This document shows, piece after piece, positions 16,706 to 25,647 of a stretch of 64,000 bases of DNA. The stretch is from assembly GCA_016213785.1 (NCBI GenBank), contig JACQZQ010000021.1, forward strand, positions 1 to 64,000. The letters are read 5' to 3'. A program made the position numbers and the translations under genes. Origin of the DNA: Acidobacteriota bacterium (lineage in GTDB: Bacteria; Acidobacteriota; Blastocatellia; Chloracidobacteriales; JADJPF01). Below the pieces are notes generated by a model. It did not search any database and was not told where the DNA came from. It saw only the letters and a list, made by a program, of their open reading frames with translations. The stretch's first letter is position 1; the number at the start of each line of letters is the position of its first letter.

Positions 16706-19700
16706 TTATTTTGGGGGTAGAGACCTAACTCTACTCTCTATGTGAAAAACTTGTGCTTTACTCCAATTACTTTCTACTTCATTTCCATATAAGGCTTTTA
16801 CACGCCAATAAAATTTACCTTTAATTAGCCTTAGCCAGTTAAATTTAGTCTCGCTACTTAAAGAACTTACAATAATCTCATACGGCAAAAATTTTGGTGA
16901 AAGCGCTATTTCTATTTTGTAACTTGTTGCATTAGTAACCCTACTCCAACTTAAGAGAAGTTCGCTAGTTTCGTTTATCAAAATAGTATTGCCATTTAGA
17001 AAACTATTAAGTAACGGTGTCTCTAACTTATTAATAGCTATAGCTTTAGATTCATTGTATTTATTATCTATAAGAAGTTCATTACCATAACCAGGGTTAG
17101 AAAGTTTTTTTGTATTTTTAGGTGCAATATTTTTAACCTTATGGACTCTTGTCTGTCTATTTGCTTGTCTATCTGTCTGTCTATCCCACCAAAGGAAACC
17201 AACACGCCCGCGCTCATCAATAGGAACAAATTCACCTTCATCTTCCTCATTATCTGCAATATTACTAGAATCTATAGGAGAGCTTAAAACTTTAACCTCA
17301 GATTTACTTAGAGTTTCTAAAGGATCAGGGCTACCTACACCAGATGGCAAGCCTACAAATAAACTACCCCGTTCAAAAGCACGAAGCACATTACCAGGTT
17401 GAGAAGTCTCATAACGTGGTAATGGATTAAGGGGTGGTTGAACGCCTTTTTTCCTGACCTCTTCATCTGTTGGAGTATGAATAGTTTGAGTAGGTTGCGG
17501 ACGACTATCAGGATTATAACCTTCACTATAACGAGTAAAGTTAAAACTAAAAGGCATTATGACTAGACCTTCTGGTAATTCAAGAGGTATTTCTAAAAGA
17601 TTAGGAATATCTTCGCCAGTAAAACTTTCTTGATCAACGGCTACAAAAGAAGTGAATTCTGTTAGTAGACTATATTCTAGCCCTATACTAGTAATTTTTG
17701 CTTTAATATAAGGAGATAAATTACCTGATTGTAAAGCGTTATAGTCTAGCCCCATTAATTCATCTATTTGCTTACGCGCCCATAGTTTAGCAAGTGCAAG
17801 ATTATCAGTAGTTTGAGACAAATTAATAGTAATATCTCTAGTGTATTCTTGATCTCCAAGCTTGCCTTTTAACTTAATTATTCCTGTATCTTTAGCAGAA
17901 AATCGCCCTGTGATTACTAAAGGTTTAGCAGAAAATAAGTCTGGTATTTCTTTAGGGTATATATCTGTAATAGGTAAATTATTCCAATCAATAGATATAT
18001 CAGTTAGCAAAGGATTATGGATTTTCTCATAAAATCTTTTAGTAGCATCACTTGAGCTATCTTGGAGCATTAAATATTCAGCCTCGCCACGTCCATATTC
18101 TGCTATCTTATCAAGCAAAAACCTATTAACTGAGTTTCCAATACCAAAAGGAAAAATTCTAGCATTAGCATGCTTTTGAACTTCTGAAATAATTTCAAAA
18201 TCATTACCTACATACCCATCTGTAAGAAAACAAACAATACGAAGATTTTCTTGGTGATCAGAGGGTTCTAAGGCTTTACAGATGGCTTTCATCATTTCAG
18301 TACCACCGCCACCACTGCGATTGGCTAAAAACTTTTTAGCTTTCTCTAAATTTTCTCTTGAAGCTATAACTGGCTCATCAAAAAGAATTTCTGTATCCCC
18401 AGAAAAAGTAATAAGGTTAAATCTATCTTGAGCATTAAGATTATTAAGCGCAAAGTTAATAGTCTCTTTAGCTTTTTCTAAAGGAAATCCACTCATTGAC
18501 CCAGAAGTATCAACTAAAAAGACTAACTCTTTTGGCCTAATATCTGTTGGTAGAATTTGGTCTGGAGGCTGCAAAATTAAGGAGAAAAACCCTCTTTGCT
18601 GTTCATCCATATAAGTTAATACCCCGTCTTGAATTTTACTATTTAATACATTGTACTTAAGCACAAAATCTTTATTAGGGATAATATTTTGACTTTTAAG
18701 TTTAATTAAAGCGGTATGAGGGGTTTTCTTATATATGTCTAAATTATGGGTAGCAGTTAAGTTTTTCATATCTACCCCTGAGTCAAGACTTACTTCTATT
18801 GATAGGTCATGTCCTGTCCTAGTAGGAGAAAGTGGAGGTGTTATTCTTGACATATTTTGGGCTTGATAAGAAATAGCTGAACTATCTAAGTTTTGCTCAT
18901 AACTATTACCTTCAAGATGTTTAGGTATATAACGTGGGCCAACGACTGTAGGAAAAACAAATTCAAAATTACCTTTATCATATTTTAAGACTTCTATATA
19001 ACTAATAGTTACCTTTATCTTAGAATTAGGTAATATATTAGTTACATGTTGAGTAAATATATTAGGTCGTTCCTGATCCAAAAGACTAGCAATCTGTCCT
19101 TCTCTACGTGCTTGCTCATAAGTTGCTTTTGCTTCTTGGCGTTCCTTAATTTCACCTTTAATTACACGATTACCAACAATCATTGTTAAGCCATCTATAG
19201 CAGCATTTTGGGGCAAAGGAAAAGTATAAAGAGCCTCAATTTTTTCATTAGAAGTATTAACAAAATGTTGTGTTACTTTAACATAAGATGTAAAGCCTGT
19301 TATTGTTGCCTTAACATCAGTGTGGGCTAAGGCACAATAGCCTATTCGTCTACCTTCTAGAGTATAGCTCTCTAAAGCTCCAGAGGTTTCAACATTAGAA
19401 GCAAGCGCAGTAAAACTATTAATAGAATTACTTGGATCACTACTAAAAATGCTATTAAAAAATGGAAGAAAGATAATTAAGATAGATGCTGTGGCACAAA
19501 ATGTTACCCAAGTTTTTACTGAAAATAAGTTGTAGAAAACAAGTCTATTTTTAACTTTTGGCTGGAAATTTAGTTGAGGGTTTAGCTCAGAATTTAGTTG
19601 TCTAGCAATATTATGCCAAAGAAAATCTGGGCATTTTGCTAAGGAAAGTTCTTTAGCAAAAAATATACCTTGCTCAATTTCTTCGCATTCTTTTTGGCAA

Positions 19701-19810
19701 CTTTTACAGCTAGCTAAATGAGATTTAATATAACTAGCTTCTACACTAGTTAGCTCATTTTGCAAATAAGCAGAAATATCTTTTGATACATGTCGATTAA
19801 GTATTCTCAT
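16706..19810 (-). CDS. Anti-sigma factor fused to VIT and vWA domains (1034 aa)
   Basis: Residues 1-50 hold a zf-HC2 anti-sigma motif (HLASCKSC, HxxxCxxC). A membrane helix at about 85-105 (WVTFCATASILIIFLPFF) places the rest outside. The next part is a VIT domain (KVTQHFVNTSNEKIEALYTFPLP, then GEIKERQEAKATYEQARREG, as in inter-alpha-trypsin inhibitor heavy chains). A vWA domain with an intact MIDAS (VFLVDTSGSMSG) follows. The C-terminal ~100 residues resemble a fibronectin-like fold. The ATG overlaps the stop of the ECF sigma gene by 4 bp (ATGA), so the two proteins are co-translated and very probably form a sigma/anti-sigma pair. The extracellular vWA may bind a ligand or surface partner that controls sigma release; that is inference. 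A DRQTDRQANRQT stretch is encoded by a tetranucleotide repeat. Confidence 0.87.
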   Translation of the reverse strand: MRILNRHVSKDISAYLQNELTSVEASYIKSHLASCKSCQKECEEIEQGIFFAKELSLAKCPDFLWHNIARQLNSELNPQLNFQPKVKNRLVFYNLFSVKTWVTFCATASILIIFLPFFNSIFSSDPSNSINSFTALASNVETSGALESYTLEGRRIGYCALAHTDVKATITGFTSYVKVTQHFVNTSNEKIEALYTFPLPQNAAIDGLTMIVGNRVIKGEIKERQEAKATYEQARREGQIASLLDQERPNIFTQHVTNILPNSKIKVTISYIEVLKYDKGNFEFVFPTVVGPRYIPKHLEGNSYEQNLDSSAISYQAQNMSRITPPLSPTRTGHDLSIEVSLDSGVDMKNLTATHNLDIYKKTPHTALIKLKSQNIIPNKDFVLKYNVLNSKIQDGVLTYMDEQQRGFFSLILQPPDQILPTDIRPKELVFLVDTSGSMSGFPLEKAKETINFALNNLNAQDRFNLITFSGDTEILFDEPVIASRENLEKAKKFLANRSGGGGTEMMKAICKALEPSDHQENLRIVCFLTDGYVGNDFEIISEVQKHANARIFPFGIGNSVNRFLLDKIAEYGRGEAEYLMLQDSSSDATKRFYEKIHNPLLTDISIDWNNLPITDIYPKEIPDLFSAKPLVITGRFSAKDTGIIKLKGKLGDQEYTRDITINLSQTTDNLALAKLWARKQIDELMGLDYNALQSGNLSPYIKAKITSIGLEYSLLTEFTSFVAVDQESFTGEDIPNLLEIPLELPEGLVIMPFSFNFTRYSEGYNPDSRPQPTQTIHTPTDEEVRKKGVQPPLNPLPRYETSQPGNVLRAFERGSLFVGLPSGVGSPDPLETLSKSEVKVLSSPIDSSNIADNEEDEGEFVPIDERGRVGFLWWDRQTDRQANRQTRVHKVKNIAPKNTKKLSNPGYGNELLIDNKYNESKAIAINKLETPLLNSFLNGNTILINETSELLLSWSRVTNATSYKIEIALSPKFLPYEIIVSSLSSETKFNWLRLIKGKFYWRVKALYGNEVESNWSKAQVFHIESRVRSLPPK
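17149..17186. repeat. Imperfect tetranucleotide (GTCT) tract inside a coding sequence
   Basis: About nine copies of GTCT, GTCTA or near variants lie in the coding region of the anti-sigma/VIT/vWA protein, translated as an Asp-Arg-Gln-Thr-rich segment. Gain or loss of one 4-bp unit would shift the frame and remove the C-terminal ~150 residues. Confidence 0.7.
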
Positions 19811-20391
19811 TGTAGTTCCTCTAAAACTGTTTCTAAGTGAGCAAGTTTACGGGCAAGGATTTTATGCGCACGGTTAAGGCGAGAGGCTATAGTTCCATGT
19901 GAACATCCAACTATTTCAGCTATTTCATCATATGAAAGACCTTCTACATATTTAAGTATTACAGGGATTCTAAGTTTGATATCCAAAGTACTTATTACCA
20001 GTTGGACTTCATTAATAGCCTGTTTGCGAATTAGCTTAGTTTCGTGCGAGTCTTTAGAAATTAGCTTGCTCATTTTGTCTAAAATAAAGGGAAGAAAACG
20101 TTTTTCTTTCCTCTGGATCTCTATACATTCATTAAGAACAATTCGGTAGAGCCAAGTGTTAAAGTCTGAGTCAAAACGAAAGTCTTTTATCTTAACAAAG
20201 AGCTTTAGAAAAATTGTTTGAGTAATATCAGCTACTATGCCTTCGTTATTACTAAAATGGAGTGCCAAGGAATAAATACGGTCTTTATAAACTAAAAACA
20301 GTTCATAAAAAGCATCTTGATCACCTTGTTGGCAGGCTAGAAGGATTTTCTTTATTTCTTGGCTATTTTTAAGAAGTAAATTTTGCTTCAT
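19807..20391 (-). CDS. ECF-family RNA polymerase sigma factor (194 aa)
   Basis: The length is typical of extracytoplasmic-function sigma factors. Region 2 is visible as GDQDAFYELFLVYKDRIY, then DITQTIFLKLFVKI and FNTWLYRIVLNECI. Region 4 is visible as IPVILKYVEGLSYDEIAEI followed by the helix-turn-helix GCSHGTIASRLNRAHKIL. It directs RNA polymerase to a dedicated promoter set. The downstream gene encodes its probable membrane anti-sigma factor, with a 4-bp overlap. The subgroup is not assigned, and no matching promoter motif could be proven here. Confidence 0.93.
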   Translation of the reverse strand: MKQNLLLKNSQEIKKILLACQQGDQDAFYELFLVYKDRIYSLALHFSNNEGIVADITQTIFLKLFVKIKDFRFDSDFNTWLYRIVLNECIEIQRKEKRFLPFILDKMSKLISKDSHETKLIRKQAINEVQLVISTLDIKLRIPVILKYVEGLSYDEIAEIVGCSHGTIASRLNRAHKILARKLAHLETVLEELQ

Positions 20392-20555
20392 AAACCTATT
20401 AGACTTAGGCGAGTTTTTTTACTTCATTTTTTTTAAGATTTTAAGGATTTTTTAGGCTAAACTATTTTATAGCTGTAATACTACTAGTAACATAATAGCG
20501 TTTAAGTGGTTATAGATAATAATCTTGTCCTTGCTAGGCTGGTCGTTTGGGGCTT

Positions 20556-20933
20556 TTAGCAAGACTGCTTTTCATACCAAGTTTCATGTAAAGACCATTG
20601 GCTACAAGATAAACAAGATGTCCAACGCCATTGATGATTACAACCTGGGCAAAGCCCTTGAGTAGTAAAAGTATTCCAAACAGTCCCACAAGCGCTATAA
20701 AAATACTCAGGGTTTTCACAATCAGAACAAACCCAACGACTAAATTTTGATGGCCTCCATTCACATAAAGGGCAGCGAATACGATTAAACCCTATCTTTT
20801 CTTTCTCTAACTCTTGTTTTGTAGTTAAAGCGTCTTTGGTAGATGTTGAGATTTTTTTCTGTAGTAACCAAAACAAAATTATTTTTATATAACGAGTGTG
20901 AGGAGTTTGTTTTTTTAATTTTTTATATTTCAT
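20556..20933 (-). CDS. Small multi-zinc-ribbon protein (125 aa)
   Basis: After a basic N-terminal ~50 residues there are four Cys pairs: RCPLC, VCSDC, GLCPGC and TSCLSC, with HETWY near the end. The spacing of CxxC pairs suggests two zinc ribbons. This looks like a small hypothetical family in which the motif CPxCxxQW precedes TxCxxC. No function is known to me. GAGG lies 8 nt before ATG 20933. The gene sits alone between the sigma operon and a divergent U32 peptidase gene. Confidence 0.7.
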   Translation of the reverse strand: MKYKKLKKQTPHTRYIKIILFWLLQKKISTSTKDALTTKQELEKEKIGFNRIRCPLCEWRPSKFSRWVCSDCENPEYFYSACGTVWNTFTTQGLCPGCNHQWRWTSCLSCSQWSLHETWYEKQSC

Positions 20934-21137
20934 AAGCTAGCCTCTTTGTATAGGTTATATCAAATTAAACTTTAGAATTAAAGGTTATGAATGCTAGGAA
21001 CTAAAAAATTTTAGCCTCTGATCCGTTAGTTAAGGTTTTATATATCTTTACCTACAAGTAAAATCAAGGTTTACTTTCGCTATAAATATCTCTCTTTAGT
21101 GTTTTAGCTTTATCTAGAAAGGTTTTAATTTAGTTGT

Positions 21138-23693
21138 ATGGCAAAATTGCCTAAGCTATCTATTTTACCTAAACCTGAAGTAATGAGTCCTGCTGGCTAT
21201 TGGCCTCAACTCCAAGTTGCAATTGAAGCAGGAGCAGACGCAGTTTACTTTGGGCTTAAACATTTTACGGCTCGTGCTAAAGTAGGATTTTCCCTTAGTG
21301 AACTACCTGAGGTAATGCAAACACTTCATAAAAGAGGGGTTAAAGGCTATTTAACTTTTAATACATTAATATTTGACCATGAATTCTTAGAAGCAGCTAA
21401 AAGCCTAGCGGCTATTGCCCAAACAGGGGTAGACGCTATCATTGTTCAAGATCTTGGTATTGCCAAACTTGCCAGTAAAATAGCACCAGAACTTGAACTT
21501 CATGGTAGTACTCAGATGAGCATTACAAATGCTGATGGCATTAAATTAGCTCAAGATTTTGGTATTAGTCGTGTAGTGCTTGCTAGAGAGCTTTCTTTAG
21601 GTGAAATTAGAGAAATTCGTAAAGAAACTAATTGCGAATTAGAAATGTTTGTTCATGGAGCGTTATGTGTTTCTTATTCTGGTCAATGTTTTTCCTCTGA
21701 AGCTTGGGGAGGTCGTAGCGCAAACCGAGGTCAATGTGCTCAAGCTTGCCGCCTGCCTTATGAAATACTAGTTGATAATAAAATAAAACCTTTAGGTGAT
21801 GCTCGTTACTTGCTTTCTCCAGGCGATCTTTATGCACTGCATCAATTACCTGAAATTGTTCAACTTGGCGTATCTGCTCTAAAAATCGAAGGCCGCTATA
21901 AAGATGCTGATTATGTTGCATTAACTACACAAGCTTACCGTAAAGCAGTTGATGAGGCTTGGGAAAAATCATCTGTTAGCATAACTAAATTAGAGGAATT
22001 ACAGTTAGAACAAGTTTATTCTCGTGGCTTAGGAGCTTATTTTATAAGCGGCACAAACCATCAAGAAGTTGTAAAAGGGCGCTCTCCTCGTCATAGAGGC
22101 GTTTTAATTGGCAAAGTAGTAAAAACATTAAGCGAAAGTGTCATAATTAAACCAGAAAAAGAAGTTAATAAACTTGCACCTCTTAAAGCTGGTGATGGTG
22201 TTGTTTTTGATGCTGCTGATTGGAATAGTCCTCAAGAAATAGAAGAGGGCGGACGAGTTTATAAAGTTGTTATAACTAAAAATCATAATTTAGAATTATA
22301 TTTTGGTAATAATTCGGTTAATTTTGGTCGAATCCGTGAAGGTGATTTACTTTGGCGAACAGATGACCCTGAACTAGAAAAAGTCGTAAAACCTTTTATT
22401 AAAACAGCTTCCCCTATTTCTAAACAACCAATAAAAGCTTTTGTTAAAGCCTATGAAGGAAACCCGCTAGCGATAGAATGGCAACTAGTAAAAAATCCTA
22501 ATCTTTGTATCGCTATTAAATCAAAAAACATTTTAACTCAAGCACAAAATCGCTCTACTACAAAAGATTTTATTTTTGATCAACTTAGTCGCTTAGGTAA
22601 CACTCCATATAAGTTAATAGATATTGATTTAGAGATAGTTGGAAATCCTTTTATTGCTAGTTCGCTATTAAATGATTTACGCCGTCAAGCAGTAGAAAAA
22701 CTAATAGAACTTCAAGCTACACCCAAACAAATTTCTATTTCTGAGCCTCTTTTAACACTAGAAACTTCTTTAGAAGAAGTGGCTAAAATGCCTTTGCTAA
22801 AAGAAGAAGAAATGCTTTTACCTCAACTGCCTCAACTGCATCTTTTAGTACGTACAGTAGAACAACTAGATGCTGCAATTGAGTTACAACCTGCTAGCAT
22901 AACGCTAGATTATTTAGATTTATATGGGCTAAAACCTTCAGTAGAAAAGCTAGAAGCTAGTAAAATTCTAGCACGTGTTGCTAGCCCAAGAATTCTTAAA
23001 CCTGGAGAATCTAAGGTTTTAGATTTTTTACTTAAGCTGGGTTGTGAGATTTTAGTTCGTGCAAGTGGAATGCTTTCTGCTTTACAAGATATAGAGCATC
23101 CAAAATTAATAGGAGATTTTAGCTTAAATGCAGCTAATGTACTCTCGGCAAATGCATTATTAAATTTGGGGTTAAGTAGACTTACTCCTACACATGATCT
23201 TAATGCTGATCAAATTGCAATCCTTGCCCAAGAAGTAGGAAAAGAAAAAATAGAAGTTGTTGCTTATCAACATTTACCTGTTTTTCACACAGAACATTGT
23301 GTATTTTGTAGATTTCTTTCAACAGGAACTAGCTATAAAGATTGTGGACATCCTTGTGAAAAACATCGTGTATCGCTTAAAGACCTAAATGGCCGTCTAC
23401 ATCCAGTTATGGCTGATGTGGGATGTCGTAACACTGTTTTTGGGGCTGAAGCACAAGAGGCAAGCTTACATTTAGAAAAATGGTTAACTGTAGGTATCAA
23501 ACATTTTCGCTTAGAGTTTGTGCATGAGTCTGCCAAAGAAGTAAAAGAAATTTCTCAAGCTTTTGAAAAAGCATTAAATAAAGAACTTCCCTTTTTAGAC
23601 CTATCTAAAAAACTACAAAAACTCTCCCCTCAAGGAACAACTGAAGGAAGTTTATTTGTAGCAAAAAACTATCGTAGTCTACCATTATTATGA
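21138..23693 (+). CDS. Peptidase U32 family protein, RlhA-like (851 aa)
   Basis: A full-length U32 protein. The N-terminal TIM-barrel-like part has VMSPAGYWPQLQVAIEAGAD, VYFGLKHFTARAK, LHGSTQMSITN and the family signature ELEMFVHGALCVSYSGQCFSS (two lengths apart in the text of the protein), followed by GQCAQACRLPYE. The C-terminal extension ends with HCVFCRFLS, DCGHPCEKHR and DVGCRNTVF. Cys residues of this kind bind an iron-sulfur cluster in RlhA/TrhP-type members, which hydroxylate 23S rRNA or tRNA. A role in RNA hydroxylation is therefore more likely than proteolysis, although exact orthology is not shown. The stop overlaps the next gene's ATG by 4 bp. Confidence 0.85.
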   Translation: MAKLPKLSILPKPEVMSPAGYWPQLQVAIEAGADAVYFGLKHFTARAKVGFSLSELPEVMQTLHKRGVKGYLTFNTLIFDHEFLEAAKSLAAIAQTGVDAIIVQDLGIAKLASKIAPELELHGSTQMSITNADGIKLAQDFGISRVVLARELSLGEIREIRKETNCELEMFVHGALCVSYSGQCFSSEAWGGRSANRGQCAQACRLPYEILVDNKIKPLGDARYLLSPGDLYALHQLPEIVQLGVSALKIEGRYKDADYVALTTQAYRKAVDEAWEKSSVSITKLEELQLEQVYSRGLGAYFISGTNHQEVVKGRSPRHRGVLIGKVVKTLSESVIIKPEKEVNKLAPLKAGDGVVFDAADWNSPQEIEEGGRVYKVVITKNHNLELYFGNNSVNFGRIREGDLLWRTDDPELEKVVKPFIKTASPISKQPIKAFVKAYEGNPLAIEWQLVKNPNLCIAIKSKNILTQAQNRSTTKDFIFDQLSRLGNTPYKLIDIDLEIVGNPFIASSLLNDLRRQAVEKLIELQATPKQISISEPLLTLETSLEEVAKMPLLKEEEMLLPQLPQLHLLVRTVEQLDAAIELQPASITLDYLDLYGLKPSVEKLEASKILARVASPRILKPGESKVLDFLLKLGCEILVRASGMLSALQDIEHPKLIGDFSLNAANVLSANALLNLGLSRLTPTHDLNADQIAILAQEVGKEKIEVVAYQHLPVFHTEHCVFCRFLSTGTSYKDCGHPCEKHRVSLKDLNGRLHPVMADVGCRNTVFGAEAQEASLHLEKWLTVGIKHFRLEFVHESAKEVKEISQAFEKALNKELPFLDLSKKLQKLSPQGTTEGSLFVAKNYRSLPLL

Positions 23694-24895
23694 ATTCTTT
23701 AAGTGGATTAGGTGCGTTAACTGGAATTAAAGTTTTAGATCTATCTAGAGTACTTGCTGGGCCTTTCTGTACACAGATTTTAGGCGATCTTGGTGCAGAT
23801 GTAATTAAAGTAGAACGCCCTAAGGTCGGTGATGACACTAGATATTGGGGGCCGCCCTTTACTCAAGACAAAACTGCGGCTTATTTTACCTGTACTAATA
23901 GAAATAAACGAGATATCACGGTTAATCTTAAAAGCGAAAAAGGTCGTGAAATAATCACTAAATTAGCAAAACAAAGTGATGTTTTTATTGAAAATTATAA
24001 AACTGGTGAGCTTGCTAATTTTGGATTAGATTATCAGACTTTAGTAAAAGTTAATCCCCGTTTAATTTATTGTTCAATTACAGGATTTGGTCAAACAGGA
24101 ATTCGCAAGGATGAGGCAGGTTATGATTTTTTAATTCAAGCAATGGGTGGGTTAATGTCTATAACGGGGAATGAAACCGACCCTGATGGAGGAATGAAAG
24201 TAGGTGTAGCGCTAGTAGATTTATTTACAGGACTTTGGGCAACAGTGGCAATTTTAGCGGCTCTAGAGTCTCGTAACAAAACAGGGCAAGGCCAATATAT
24301 AGATTTAGCACTTTTTGATTGTCAGCTATCAATGCTTGCAAATGTTGCAAGTAATTGGCTTATTTCTGGTAAAAAACCAAGGCGTTTTGGAAATGCCCAT
24401 CCTAATCTTGTTCCTTATCAAACTTTTATGGCAAAAGACGGAGCATTTGCTTTAGCAATAGGTAATGACAAGCAATTTCGCTTACTCTGTGAAAACCTTG
24501 GACATATAGAAATAGCAGAAGATTTTCCAACAAATGCATCTAGAGTAGAAAACCGTTCTAAATGTACAGAAAAATTACAGGAAATTTTTTCTCAAAAACC
24601 CAAAGAAGAAATTATTTTTCTATGTAAAAAACTAGATATACCTGCTGGGTCAATTAACACAGTAGATCAAGCCTTTCAAGACCCACAAACAATAGATAGA
24701 AATATGGTTATTGAGTTAGTTAATAAAAGAGGGGAAAAAATTCCTACTGTAGCATCTCCTATAAAAATGAGTCGTACACCTATTGAATATAGGTTTGCAC
24801 CTCCACAACTAGGAGAAAATAATAGAGAAGTCTTAGAAGAATTAGGTTATAGCAAAGAAATAATTCAAGAATTTATTGAACAAAAAATTATCTAA
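23690..24895 (+). CDS. CaiB/BaiF (family III) CoA transferase (401 aa)
   Basis: Length and motifs fit the CaiB/BaiF/Frc family: LDLSRVLAGPFCTQILGDLGADVIK-type N-terminus (read across residues 15-39), NRNKRDITVNLK, SITGFGQTG, and GVALVDLFTG, which carries the Asp that forms the acyl-aspartyl intermediate. Members move CoA between carboxylic acids by a ping-pong reaction in the cytoplasm. The substrate cannot be read from the sequence. It is translationally coupled to the U32 gene by an ATGA overlap, although no functional link between the two is known. Confidence 0.92.
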   Translation: MNSLSGLGALTGIKVLDLSRVLAGPFCTQILGDLGADVIKVERPKVGDDTRYWGPPFTQDKTAAYFTCTNRNKRDITVNLKSEKGREIITKLAKQSDVFIENYKTGELANFGLDYQTLVKVNPRLIYCSITGFGQTGIRKDEAGYDFLIQAMGGLMSITGNETDPDGGMKVGVALVDLFTGLWATVAILAALESRNKTGQGQYIDLALFDCQLSMLANVASNWLISGKKPRRFGNAHPNLVPYQTFMAKDGAFALAIGNDKQFRLLCENLGHIEIAEDFPTNASRVENRSKCTEKLQEIFSQKPKEEIIFLCKKLDIPAGSINTVDQAFQDPQTIDRNMVIELVNKRGEKIPTVASPIKMSRTPIEYRFAPPQLGENNREVLEELGYSKEIIQEFIEQKII

Positions 24896-24932
24896 TCTAG
24901 TTCTAAATAAAACACATAGGATCAATAAAAAG

Positions 24933-25400
24933 CTAGTCTAACGGTTGAGATACTTCTACTTCTGGAATTAGAAGTTCTCCTATTTCTGTATTATCTAGGC
25001 AAAGGTGATAATTTTCCCAAGCTTCTGTATTTAGCAAATAAAAATCTTTAGCACGTAAAAACCAAAGTACTTTCACTGGAGTAAAGCCAAAAATTAAAGC
25101 TTTATATCCGCCTACTTCCATAGCTAAACATAATTCATCTATTTGAGGATCTTTAAGTATTACTGAAAATGTAGTATGGACAAATTTATTAGTAACATGG
25201 CTTAAGCGTGTTTCAATGTGAAGAATATCAGTTCTTGTGTGGGTAATTAGCCTTGCTTTAGGGAAATATTCTTGAATAACGTTTAGAATTTGAGCATCAA
25301 CAAAGGGGCCAGCTAAAACATTTATAGCTCGTCCAATAATTGATGTACGCAAGATTGTCCAAATAGCAGAGGATTGATTATTTTTTTCCTGTTGAGCCAT
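24933..25400 (-). CDS. Hypothetical protein (155 aa)
   Basis: A soluble-looking protein without signal peptide or recognised motif. It begins with a polar stretch, then alternating strands and helices (GRAINVLAGPFVDAQILNVI, LITHTRTDILHIETRLSH), and ends with an acidic tail. GAGGA lies about 5 nt before ATG 25400, which supports translation. It is divergent from the FHA-domain gene across a 250-bp region with two AT-rich inverted repeats, so the two may share regulation. No function can be proposed. Confidence 0.6.
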   Translation of the reverse strand: MAQQEKNNQSSAIWTILRTSIIGRAINVLAGPFVDAQILNVIQEYFPKARLITHTRTDILHIETRLSHVTNKFVHTTFSVILKDPQIDELCLAMEVGGYKALIFGFTPVKVLWFLRAKDFYLLNTEAWENYHLCLDNTEIGELLIPEVEVSQPLD

Positions 25401-25477
25401 TATTTCCTCAAAAATAGATACAAAAAATAACTTTATATCTTTGTTAAATAAAAATTTATATATTGATTTCTTAAAAA

Positions 25478-25568
25478 AAATAAAGAAAAATTTTTTGATT
25501 TTTCTTTATTTAACGGAAATTTTTCTACAAATCAACTAATTTATATATGTGGTTTTATAGAAAAATTT
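25478..25568. repeat. Two AT-rich inverted repeats in a divergent intergenic region
   Basis: First hairpin: aaataaagaaaaa (25478-25490) with tttttctttattt (25499-25511). Second, longer-range pair: aaatttttcta (25517-25527) with tagaaaaattt (25558-25568). Both arms are perfect. They lie between the divergent genes at 24933-25400 and 25648-26658 and may be operator or structural elements. Confidence 0.5.
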
Positions 25569-25647
25569 ATATTATCGTGATAAAAACCATAATATATAAA
25601 TAAAACTATCTATATTTAGCTTGTTGCTAGGTTTTAATGAGGCTCTT

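Noticed and set aside
20534-20764. Alternative minus-strand frame overlapping the zinc-ribbon gene
   Set aside because: The frame with four CxxC pairs and a ribosome site (20556-20933) is clearly the real one.
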